Shown in pieces: positions 23,449 to 33,500 of a DNA stretch of 64,000 nt (position 1 is the first letter of the stretch; each line of letters opens with the position of its first letter). The DNA is taken from assembly GCA_036362985.1 (NCBI GenBank), contig JAYGXS010000010.1, forward strand, positions 9,290,201 to 9,354,200, in the 5' to 3' direction. The stretch comes from Ligula intestinalis. Lineage: Eukaryota; Platyhelminthes; Cestoda; Diphyllobothriidea; Diphyllobothriidae. Under the pieces are notes generated by a model that made no database searches, was not told the origin of the DNA, and saw only the letters and a program-made list of their open reading frames with translations. The translations under genes and the position numbers were made by a program.

Positions 23449-24829
23449 TACGGATAGAACCGCAAGAGTGGGATATCAAAATATAGGGGACGATGCGGTT
23501 ATTATAGAAACGATCCAATTTAAGAGGGAGATGGTCCTTTCACATCATCCGAACAACGGTAACGGTTGCAGCACTGTCGTCAATTGCAATTAAGGGTGAT
23601 AGGCGTTTTAACGGTAGATGATATGAGCGATTAACAGCCAGCGAGATCGGGTGATGTCAGTAGTGAGGAAGGTGGATGTAACGGAGTAGCGATTAAACTG
23701 AGTCTCAGGAAGGGTTAAAGGCAAATGTTTTGCGGATCTATGATCGAAATGATGCAAGCGCATGTCGGTGACGATAGCCGGAAACTAAACATTTTGATGA
23801 CGTGTTGGCCCACAGGTCAAAACATGTTGTGTCCAATTGCTAAGGATAGAATTGAAGGTTACCCATCCAAAAAACTGTAATCTACACAGAGCGGCCTTCC
23901 CACGTGAGGCTAGAGTGTCCTGAATGAAAGCTGTGCTGGACATCGCATAATATTTTGTTTCTTTCCAGATATCCCATTTAATTTCATTGGGTAATATGCT
24001 CCATTATTTTACATGTACTAAAAGCTAAACTGAAAGGACGGTTATTTTCGCAGTCAAGTAGTAAACATCTCTTATGGATTGGAGTAATTAATACTCACTG
24101 CCATTCTTCTGTAGCTCGCCTTCTACGAACAACTCTTGGGATACGACAACACATGGTTCGCACAGTTCGTTAAGAAATCTCGTGGTGCTAGTGCAGGAAC
24201 TATATCCGGCTCAAGTGATGTGACAAGCTTCGGTTGGGGTAATTTGGCTTTGACTATGGTCAGTGAAAGCTCTAGAAGATGGAGAGGAGATGGAGATATT
24301 GTTCAACGAGTGGAGGGAACAGCAGCATTAAAAATTGGTTCTCGGATGAAGACGGATTGAACGGAAAAGGAAGGAAGGAAGTGATACTTTAAGACAGTTT
24401 TAGAATTCCAGTTTTTCGTCTGCAGACCTAATGGGAGGGATCAGTTCCTGAGTTTTCTTTGTACTCCGTTTGTAGCCATCTAGTATTTTGAGAGCGTTCC
24501 ATCAAGTTTTGGAGTATGTTCTACTCGTACGTCCTTCACAGCTAAGTAGCATGGTATATTGCTGCTTATGTTCCCGTTATTACTTATCGGAGCCAGTTTG
24601 TCTTTAGCCTCCCCAAAAGCGATTGATTTTTTGAAAGAGGTCTGCAAGTTTGAGTTCATCCACTTTGGGCAGTTTGTGATCGTCTTTCTTCTGGGAGGAC
24701 AGTTGAGTTAACTAAAAAATTTGGTACCGATGGAAAAGTCCTCCGATGGTCATTTGATCCACCATGCTGTTCAGTTACCCAGAATACTTCTGACATTACT
24801 CTTCTCATAACTAGTTAGTCCCTCTTCGA
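23449..24829. other. No gene recognised
   Basis: An open frame at 24136-24360 (plus) has no family resemblance I know. No splice-supported exon was seen. Confidence 0.4.
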
Positions 24830-25255
24830 AATGTATATTTTACACGTAGTGAGTACTCAAAGTACAGCGTAATGTGTTTGCTTGACCCTAAAGGGGTCGA
24901 TCGTGCAGGTCCATAACAGATTCCTCCTCTGGAGTAAATATAAGGTCAATACAGGTGACGTCCTGTTAGGAATTTTTCTGCTTTCTACTTTAATCGCTCT
25001 TGAGTGTAGTTATCCGGCAGCCTCTGCGTAGTCTACATCTGTCCGTCAATACCAAGAGCGTTAAAATCCACCAGTGGTAAGGACATTTTTCTTCTCATTG
25101 GCTTTGTGCAATTCCACTTTTAAGATGATTTTTTGGTCAGAGGGCTGATTTAGCAAAAAATTCGCCAACGTAAGTGTCAGTTTTCTGGCACACTTAGCAA
25201 ACATATTGCTGTTTAGCATTTCAACATCTCGTACTGGAATAAGTACTTCAGACAT
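24830..25255 (-). pseudogene. LINE endonuclease fragment (minus)
   Basis: The minus strand shows EVLIPVRDVEMLNSNMFA (25255 onward), then LVDFNALGID (from about 25070, the GDFN block), then DVTCIDLIFTPEEESVMDLH (about 24960-24900), the region before the endonuclease SDH motif. Frames change between blocks. It lies head to head with the plus-strand LINE fragment that begins near 25300. Confidence 0.55.
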
Positions 25256-25299
25256 GGTGGTCAGATTCTATTACTGTTCCTAATTTCCTACAAAACAGA

Positions 25300-25752
25300 C
25301 TTGAAAATGTAGTGAAGCAACCTAAGGATCGGTCTAATAACTCTTTGTCAGTTCACATAAAGTTAGTGCAAATATTTGGGTAAGCGTTATGAATTGGGTT
25401 TGCATGAGATAGGTGTAGGGCGCCTCTGGCACTTATTGATGCTAATTCTTCCAGACCTGTTGCTGAAGTCTTCCATTTTCGTTTCGACTAAGTTTCAGAA
25501 ATTCAGTCCACCTTTACTCGATAGTAGGAGACGTTTCGTTACAGATGATTTGGGCAAAGCAGAATTGTTTAATTCCTTCTTTGGTAAGTTCTTTACAACT
25601 GAAACAAATCCCCCTCCACAGTTCCTCTGCTGTATAATTCAAATCTCACGCCTATTAATTGCTCACGTGCAAGTATTCAAAAAGAAATAGATAATCTTAA
25701 TAATTCACATTCGGTTGGAATTAATGACATTTCAATCTCACTTATTAAAAAA
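25300..25752 (+). pseudogene. LINE-4 reverse transcriptase, 5' part (split by TIR element)
   Basis: The plus strand carries TNPPPQF then IQKEIDNLNNSHSVGINDIS and ISLIKK ending exactly at 25752. These are the RT N-terminal region before the palm. The remaining RT resumes at 28643 after the inserted TIR element. Several stops and a frameshift are present. Confidence 0.65.
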
Positions 25753-26362
25753 CCCTGCCAGCACAATACCCACTTAGGACGGGGTTAGCGACGGGGGTAG
25801 GCGGAGCTAGGTGGGGGTAGGTGGGGATAATGGTTAAGGCATAGGTATTACTCGGTAAGCCTAAATTTTTTGAATGCTGTTGACTGATCCAGAAGGCTAT
25901 TTATGCACGTTTTGCGATATTTTAGAACGTCTCCTCTTCTTCCTCATCCGAGGATGATGTAAGGAATATTTTATCTGGACCTCGAATTTTCTCGCATATT
26001 AATTTTGTTTATTTTTAATGTAATTTTCCGTTTACTTCCATTAAGTGCATCAATTGTTTAGACATAGGTAGAACGATAGTTTTGTTTAAGTAAGCCAACA
26101 TGGTGATCATTCTTTGCCTTGACCTGATGTCGTGACCTGCGTGATTACGACTGTATTCTGCCTCACGAGATCTCGCGTGCTAAATAGCCCTGGTACGTTA
26201 AATATATGGTTTTTTATATATCTATTAATATATTTTGGTTATTATTCCTGTACAACGTTAACTCTAGAGGAATTGGCATATTCGTTTCTAGAGCCATACG
26301 CCGTGCCCGACTTAAAGGATTGCCTAATTTTTTATATTGTTTAGCATCTGTTATTCATAAAT

Positions 26363-26847
26363 ATGGAGCGCTTCTATCTCGGATACCATCGAAGCACCAT
26401 TTATAAGCGCATCCAGCGTAGAAAACGGGCATATCGCGAGGCTTTTCCAGATGAGGTGACGACGCTGCCTTCAACGTCTGCTGTTGTTGCCAATGAATCT
26501 CGGGAATCCTCGGATCCGGAACCAGAGATGCCTGTACTGACCTTCTGGTGGGTATTTTTTGTGCATAAGTCAGATTTTTAATTAAGGCTCAGGAGACCTT
26601 GATAAGCCCACATCCGCGGTTGAGGGCTCATTTCTGCATGCAATTAGAGCGTTTTGCATGCGTCGAAAATTGCCCGTCGCATCTTCGAGGGACCTGGTCG
26701 ATACGCTGCGTGCCTTCCAGGGGACAACTATCCCCGAATTTCCGAAGGATACCAGGACATTTTTGGAGAGCCCGTGGTCGTGCATAAGGAAGCACCTAAA
26801 TAATAGGGACTATGTTAATGTGGGCCTAAGTGATGGTCTCATACGTA
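26363..26847 (+). pseudogene. ORF A of the TIR element: possible transposase N-terminal region, two blocks
   Basis: Block 1 starts at an ATG (26363), MERFYLGYHRSTIYKRIQRR, basic and helix-forming, then an acidic Ser-rich linker to about 26547. Block 2 (26587-26847) reads RAFCMRRKLPVASSRDLVDT, FPKDTRTFLESP and YVNVGLSDGLIR. They are separated by about 40 bases that could be a mini-intron. The 'LPKD.RTLL.TP ... Y...GL...L' pattern recalls uncharacterised transposon-borne proteins of invertebrates that continue into a large catalytic region. That continuation is absent here, which suggests an internal deletion. The splice phases do not fit perfectly, so this may be a decayed gene. No function can be assigned with certainty. 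Confidence 0.45.
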
Positions 26848-26880
26848 AATGACTTGACTATCATCTGATTTTCATTTAAA

Positions 26881-28100
26881 ATGTACTTTGTTGTCGTATT
26901 TACCACTGAAAACTCCGTCGACGTTGTTGGGAAAAAGTGGTTCCATGACCGCGACAAGAGCCGTGTCATGTGGTCTGATGATCAAAAAAAGCAAAACCGT
27001 TGTTTGCAGATGAACGAGCGGCCACCAGAGGGCATGCCTTATTACCTAGTTAGCATACTGGGTAACTTTTTCACATAAGAGGTCAATCGCCGTCGCGCTA
27101 AAATGGCGGCGGAGTTATCCGATTTGTCGAGTTCTGAACCTACGCAGACAGGCAGAGTTTGCCGAAGGAAGTAAGCGTTTAGTACAACTAATGTTTCATT
27201 TTCTAGGATTCGTCGTCAGCTGTCCTCGGAATCTGAGGACGACATAAGTGATGAAGAAAATGACCCGCCACTGGCTGAACGCGCTGTTGGTTTGCCAACC
27301 ACGTCTCAGTAAGGACTATTAATTAACAGACTTCAGGGTGCGCTCCCTCACTATTTCTCCAGCAACTGCCGCGGTCTCAACGTAACTGTCACCTGAAATG
27401 ATCCCAGCAGCGATGCAGGAGACCATGGAGACCCGCCTTCAAGCCCACATTGATGCCCGTTTTGACGCTCTAGAGGCTACTGTTCGACAAAGCAACGAAT
27501 TGCTTGTGAAACGCGTCAACCATATTGCTGCAGAGCATAGTGTGCTGCGTGGCAAAGTTGCGCAACTTGGTGCTGCTGTCCTTGACAGCCACCGTCCAAT
27601 CCCTACAGGCTCGATGGCAGCTGTGGGGAGTTTGCCACTGTGTTCACAAGACAGCCTGGCTTATTTCTTTGAACACTTTAAGTCAGAAAAAGATTGTCTG
27701 CAGAAAACGGTACGCTTGTGTTCAAACTCATTTCTCACCGCTTTCTGCCATGTGGATGGTTGAATAAAAAAATTTGAGGACGAAATGATAAGGACCTTAT
27801 CAGAAGCCTTCTTTCGGGATTTTGGGGCCGCCTCTTATTTTACAATTTAGTTATTCAAGGGCTTCTACGAATAAAATGTCCTTTTGCGGGAGCCCCCTAT
27901 ACGCCATCTTTTGTGGTAGGTTTATATTTGTGCCACGACGTTCAAAAGGCCGTCCGATAACATCCAGACTTGCGCAATTTCGATGAAGATGTTGTCCGCA
28001 ACACGATCATAGAATGGTTTCACGGGTCTCAGGACCGCTATGGTGGGGTGCGTGGAAAACAAGGGGTGTTGTCCGTGGAGGGTTCCTGGAATTACTAAAC
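26881..28100 (+). pseudogene. ORF B of the TIR element: DUF4806-like protein in several blocks
   Basis: Blocks in order: MYFVVVFTTENSVDVVGKKW through VSILGNFF (26881-27075). Then an acidic segment after 'ttttctag' (RRQLSSESEDDISDEENDP, 27208-27312). Then a coiled-coil-like region from 27398 (METRLQAHIDARFDALEATV) leading to LPLCSQDSLAYFFEHFKSEK. Then DEMIRTLSEAFFRDFGAASY (27780-27840), and finally NFDEDVVRNTIIEWFHGSQD (about 27978). The order of an N-terminal 'VV.F....VDVV...W' domain, acidic linker, coiled coil and C-terminal helical domain resembles invertebrate DUF4806 proteins, as I recall them. The blocks lie in different frames. Some gaps look like short introns, and at least one in-frame stop near 27958 suggests decay. 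Confidence 0.45.
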
Positions 28101-28642
28101 TCTGAGGACACGGTAAGTATCATCGTTCTTACATATCTTCTTTATTCAGTTTATTTGACTTTGAATTAATTGTTATCAATTATGACTGTACACATCTAAT
28201 ATTGCTTTTTCTGTCATTGTAGGAGCCCGCAAATGTCGATGAATTTTGCGCGAGTACTTAAGGGTATGAACAGCCCTCCATACCTGAAGAATTTTATCCC
28301 AAGTATGACGATCAATCCCTGAATGAACAATGAAACTTGTTCGAACGATGAGAAACATTTATGTACATATCATCTTCTGCGAATTCATTTTTTCTTGCAA
28401 AACCTTTTTCATATCATAAACTGCGTGCATTTTGCTTTCATGATTTGGGGTTTGGGGGGTTAAAAGAAATGGGGCTAAAAAGGATTAGGATAAGGTGTCA
28501 TGCTGCCGGACTTTTTTCCCAGACGGGGCTAAACGGGTTGAAATCCCCGTCAGCAGCCCCGTCCTAGGTTGGTGTATATCCCCGTTTACCCCCGTTTAAC
28601 CCCTGCCCTAAGTGGGGCTAAACGGGGATTGTGCTGGCAGGG

Positions 28643-29590
28643 AATTAAGAGATTTTTTTACCTTTACTGAGCAAAGAGAAAGAATGTTTTTTCCTGATTA
28701 TTTGAAAACTTCTATTATATTTCCAGGTTCTAAATCTAGTTTCCGCTCGGACATCCATAATCATCGCAGTGTTCATAAAACACCCTCTCCTACTGAACTC
28801 TTTGAAAAAATAATTGCCATAAACAATTGCATGATTGCATAAACAATCAAAATCTCAACGCTTACAAGCATAGCTAATTAGCAGACCACTTTTGTGAAAC
28901 GTGTCACATGTTTTTTAAATCTACTAACTTCTCTTCATAAGGATAATTTATCTGTAGTGGTAATCTTCTTAGTCATAAAGCATTCGGTAAACTGCCTCAT
29001 CAACGGCTTCTAGCTAAACTGGATGCTATAGGATTTCGCAGTTACGCCTCTAACATTTTAAGATCAGACTTATCTAATCGAAAAGAGCAGTTCTTGTTTG
29101 GGTCCTTATAATATTCTCCTACCAGTTCGGTGTCCTTCAGCATATCATGCTAGATCCTCCATTGTTCTTTCTTTATATAAAAGATAATTCATTGACAGTT
29201 AAACATTCTCGTTCCTATGTTTATGCTGATGATTTGAAGTGCGTGTACAACTTGTCTTAATTTATGGTCGAGCTTTGCTTGGAAAAGTTCATTCAGACTT
29301 CGACTCTCTGCGTCAAGCTCCACGTGGCTGATGGAATTCTCATCTTCTAGGTGTCGCCACATGTGTTACTTTTCAAGGTTGTCCAATGTCTGAACTTTTT
29401 ACCATCTAGGACTTAGGCTTAAGCTACACCAAGAAATTAAATCTTTTGCCTCACGCTGGTGGAATTACGGCCAACTTTTGCAGAGATTTGCGACTTGTCA
29501 AATTTCCGGCCGTGAATACTTGGATGTGCTAATCCACGAATATCCGAGATGAACCTACTCTCGACTAATCCTGCAATGCAAACTTCCCAC
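28643..29590 (+). pseudogene. LINE-4 reverse transcriptase, 3' part
   Basis: Continues LINE-4 after the TIR element: FFPDYLKTSIIFPGSKSSFR then TPSPTELFEKIIA (28690-28820), FGKLPHQRLLAKLDAIGFRS (about 28980) and a degenerate active-site region near 29220. A weak C-terminal match runs to about 29590. Many stops. Confidence 0.65.
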
Positions 29591-29825
29591 GTTTGCACAA
29601 GTCAAATGTACAAATTATAAATATGTTTGTGTTTGATATATTGGCCATTCCGGTCTCCCTTTGCTTTGTCGGATCCACTTCATCATATCAACTAAGTCAC
29701 TATGTGACGGTCTTGAAGATTTGCGTTGCGAGCTCCTTGGCAAAGCGAAAATTAATTGTCCCTTGGCTAGATCGGTGAAACACCTACATTAATTCATCAT
29801 ATTCCCGATCACAACCGACAAAGCA

Positions 29826-29990
29826 AGGAACCCGTGGACTAGAGGTTGAGTCTAGAACACAATGACCGAAGGTCCCGGGTTCAAATCCCGAGGTGCCAAC
29901 CCTCGAGATTAGTTTTGAATGGCTGATGACGACTAATGAGGCAGAAATGGCCATTCCATGCATCGAGGAAGATTAGTGCAGCCGATTTGC
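29826..29990 (+). repeat. tRNA-derived SINE (plus)
   Basis: The 5' head (29826-29899) has an A-box-like 'tggactagaggttg' and a good B box 'gggttcaaatcccg'. It is followed by the body 'ggctgatgacgactaatgag' and 'gcagaaatggccatt', shared with the minus copies at 1397-1690. The head could form a poor tRNA fold, but the attached body marks it as a SINE. Confidence 0.65.
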
Positions 29991-30588
29991 TTCATTTTCC
30001 ATACTCAGTCACAGCAAAGAACGCAATCTTGGAGGATGGCATAACGAAAAAATCTTGTCAGATTTCTACTGTTGCTCATCAAATTCAGGCATGAGAAGAA
30101 AAGTAACACACACTAACATGGACAAGGAATAGGCCAGTTAAAGAAAGCCTCACACAACCTTCTACAGGTATCAATTTAAATCGTGGGGTTGGGATGGGGG
30201 GGGGGATCGCGAATAGTATGCTCTCGCGCACAAATACAAACCTCCTCTGGAAAATGATTTATAATACCAATAAACAGGATGCAACTTCTACCGGGACAAG
30301 GAGCAATTAGCACAGGTTCATTGAGACATAGGAACATTTAAAAAGCAGACCACTGTAGTTAGAATAATTTTTCTAATAAGCCCAGGTTATTCGCCAAACT
30401 CGAGGTGAGGCTGAACATACCACAAAACATTTATTTAATTAAGTAGCCATTAGGTAAAATAACAACCCCAACATTTAATTTCCAGACCCCGTTTTTTGTT
30501 TTAACCCTTCAAACATGAATAATGCGAAATGTGTTTCGGCGCTTTACTTTTACTTGTTTCGGCGTGATTTTTGATAGGCTACCTGAGA
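29991..30588. other. MAT upstream region
   Basis: No gene. It includes a G-run at 30196-30205. The promoter of the MAT gene should lie here, but no TATA box or initiator could be supported. Confidence 0.4.
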
Positions 30589-33500
30589 ATGGATGCTATA
30601 TCAGTTAAGAGCAATGGGGATTTAGGTGAAAGATTTCTCTTCAGCTCTGAGTCCGTAGGAGAAGGTCATCCAGGTAATTAAATTAACCATGTAACCAAAT
30701 GTCTCCAGATAAAATTTGTGATCAAGTTAGTGACGCTATCCTGGATGAATTTTTGAGCGCGGATCCAGATGCAAAAGTCGCGTGCGGTACGTCTCCTATA
30801 TTGACTTACTATGAGGTTGACTATAGAAACTTTCACGAAAACTGGGATGATCCTTATTGGTGGGGAAATTTCATCGAACGCAACTGTTGACTTTCAAGCC
30901 GTCGTTCGCCGTGTTGTCAAGCAAATAGGGTACGATGATTCGCGCAAGGGGTTTGACTATAAAACCTGCAATGTCCTCACCGCCATTGAACAACAGAGTC
31001 CTGATATTGCTCAATGTGTACACGAAGGACGCACGATGGAGGAACTGGGTGCAGGTGATCAGGTATCTAGGTTATTCTATACATCGTATGGTTTTTAAAT
31101 CGAAACGGTTTTTACACCGCCTCGAGCTGTTTAGTCTTAGCAAGGCAGCAGCCAGTTTTACCTGAGTCTGCGCCCATTTAATTTTCGGTCCGCTCTTTAT
31201 ATTGCTTTTGATTAAAAAGATATATCATTTGTCCTACGTTCACAGCCTTGAGTTTACGCTGGGCTTTTAGAAACTAAATTTTCTGGCATGACCATGCTGT
31301 GGACAGGAGTGTATTTTTATTTTTAACATAAGGATAAGTTTGTTGTAGACCTTCGTTGGGACAACTTCGACTCCGATCGACATTAGTCTCTTATATATAG
31401 CTTCGTATTTTGTCCAGCCTAACTATGTGCATCAACGTTTTCATATGTTAACAAGTTCTAACTAAGGCGTCGTTTCCTAAACCTCTTCCTCATCACTGTG
31501 CTTGCAAACTATTCATCATTTTTAGGGGATACGATTCAGTTTTGTCTTGAATAGTAGACTAAAGATAGACAATTCGTGGACAGTCAATTTGTCTGTCAGA
31601 TCTTTTCCGTGCATGACTTTAGAAATAAATCAGTTTTGTACGAAGAAGGTAGTGTGTTCTGTGCCTAGCCTGGCAACAATTTTTTCGTTATTTACATCCA
31701 AATATTAAGCGAAAAGTTTCATTCAAGACACATGACCTTATATTTGTAATGAAGACGATGTTTTCGTATTTGTTCGCAAACACCTTTATTCTCAAAGATA
31801 ATTTACAGCTAGTTTTTCCGTCGCGTATCTTTTACACGCCAGCGGTTATGGTCAACACAAACTACCTCTCAGGCAGCTTGTCTTCCAGTTGGATGCCACA
31901 CAAGCGCTTCACTACAAGTGCGTGGATTCAGTCACTGCTTCTCCGAAACAGTCTATCACTTTCTTACAAGTATTTAAACCAGCCATACTATGTAGAATAT
32001 TCGATGCTAGCAGGACCAAAAGTATTCAACTAACTACTGCCCAGCCGTTGATTTTTTCCGGGCTCTTGACAGGTTGCAATTCCGCGGTGCTTGTCCCATC
32101 TCTGTACTTGCCATGGACTAAACACTCGAATAGTCAAACTACCATCGATGAACGAACATCCATAATCTTTCAAATACAATAGTCTAGGTTGCCTTAATGT
32201 GAAAATATAGTTGCTGACCTATTTTTTATACTTAAGGGTCTTATGTTTGGCTATGCCACTGATGAAACCGAGGAATGCATGCCTATTACCCTTATGCTGG
32301 CACATGCTCTCAATCAAAGGCTTGCCTTGTGTCGACGTGATGGAACCCTGCCTTGGGCACGGCCGGATTCAAAGACGCAGGTGATCGCACATGTCCTTTT
32401 TACCAGCTGATATGTTTTCACTGTGCTTTAGTTTTTTCCTGGGGCTTATTTACAGTTCAAGCTAAAATTCTTTATTGCGAGCGAAAACATTCTCTATACC
32501 CTCAAAACCTGTCATTAGTGTCTGAGTGCTAGATTGTGTAGTCTATTAGTCTCTGGGACCCAAGACCCCACACTATACCGCGTTGGTAGCGCTGGTCACG
32601 TAGCCACCAGCCACAATTGCTAAGGCTGTGCGCCAGCGTGCCTGTGCAACTATCTGATGCGCAATGTTATTTTCTTAACCTCTGCGCATGTTTTCGACGT
32701 TTAAGTCTTAATAAGGTTCCTAATTAACATCAAAAAGAAGTAAAACTGGAAAATTAATCAGACTCCATTGTAAAAAAACTCAGTAATTTGAACCCAGGAC
32801 AGCAAGGGGTTGATTAAAAGTAACGTTTTAATTACCTGCCTTACGAGACCGACCGAAAAGCGCGAGTTTACTCACGGTTCGGGTAAGTTACCCGTCCAGC
32901 CTACATATAGCGTCCACCAATCTGGATACCCAAACAGAATTTCCTAAGCGATCAAATTATAGTCCATCAGATGACTACTAGGCTCAGTTAATTCACTGGC
33001 GTTTTGACAGATTCGAATAATTCTTTTGTCGCAGTCGTGAAACAATCGATGGCCTTAGTAGAATCCGAAACCCATGACAAGCGATTGGGATGTTCCAGTG
33101 GTCACATTTTCTTGCCATTTATGTCGTGGGTGTGAAACCCATAAAAATCACCGACTATTTCGCAATTGGGTCCAATGAAGTATATCTCTCAAACCGTCTA
33201 TGAATTAAGTGAGCCTTATTTGTAGTAAAGCTATCCTGGTATCCGAATCTCACAGAGGTCACCGAGTTTTCATATTTACTAAAACATATGAAGTTCAAAT
33301 ATATGCTTAAAAATATAAACCATTTGGCTGTAAGCCTTGCCGACACTAAGCGGGCCCTCTCGAAACCGCTAGTCATTTCTGCGGGCATCGGGCATTTGGG
33401 GTCACGAAAGGCATTATCATTTATTTGAGTACTTGGCCTGGGACAAGTACGTTCCGCGGACTGGAAAATGTACCAGGTCTAAGATTTCATCACTTTGCCC

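Larger units (their letters stand above)
25753..28642 (+). mobile_element. 2.9-kb TIR DNA transposon inserted in LINE-4, family unassigned
   Basis: Both ends are identical for 15 bases when inverted ('ccctgccagcacaat'). After an 11-base difference they align again over about 30 bases ('acttagg.c.ggggtta'). Subterminal G-rich direct repeats ('aaacgggg') lie inside the right end. The flanks are LINE-4 reverse transcriptase. Removing the element with one copy of a 2-base AA target duplication keeps the LINE frame (LIKK then LRDFF). Coding blocks inside the element are listed separately. A 2-3 base duplication with long subterminal repeats fits CACTA/EnSpm-like transposons best, but the ends are not CACTA, so I leave the superfamily open. 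Confidence 0.75.

Noticed and set aside
25747..28650. piggyBac-type element with TTAA target duplication
   Set aside because: TTAA occurs near both sides, but at unequal distances from the inverted repeats (the ends would be AAAACCCTG and TTCCCTG). The LINE frame fits a 2-base duplication better.
29826..29899. Functional tRNA gene
   Set aside because: A and B boxes are present, but the acceptor pairing is poor and a SINE body shared with other copies is attached.
30699..30890. Single open frame through MAT exons 2-3
   Set aside because: It reads through a 40-nt GT-AG intron and then out of frame; removing the intron restores the family sequence.
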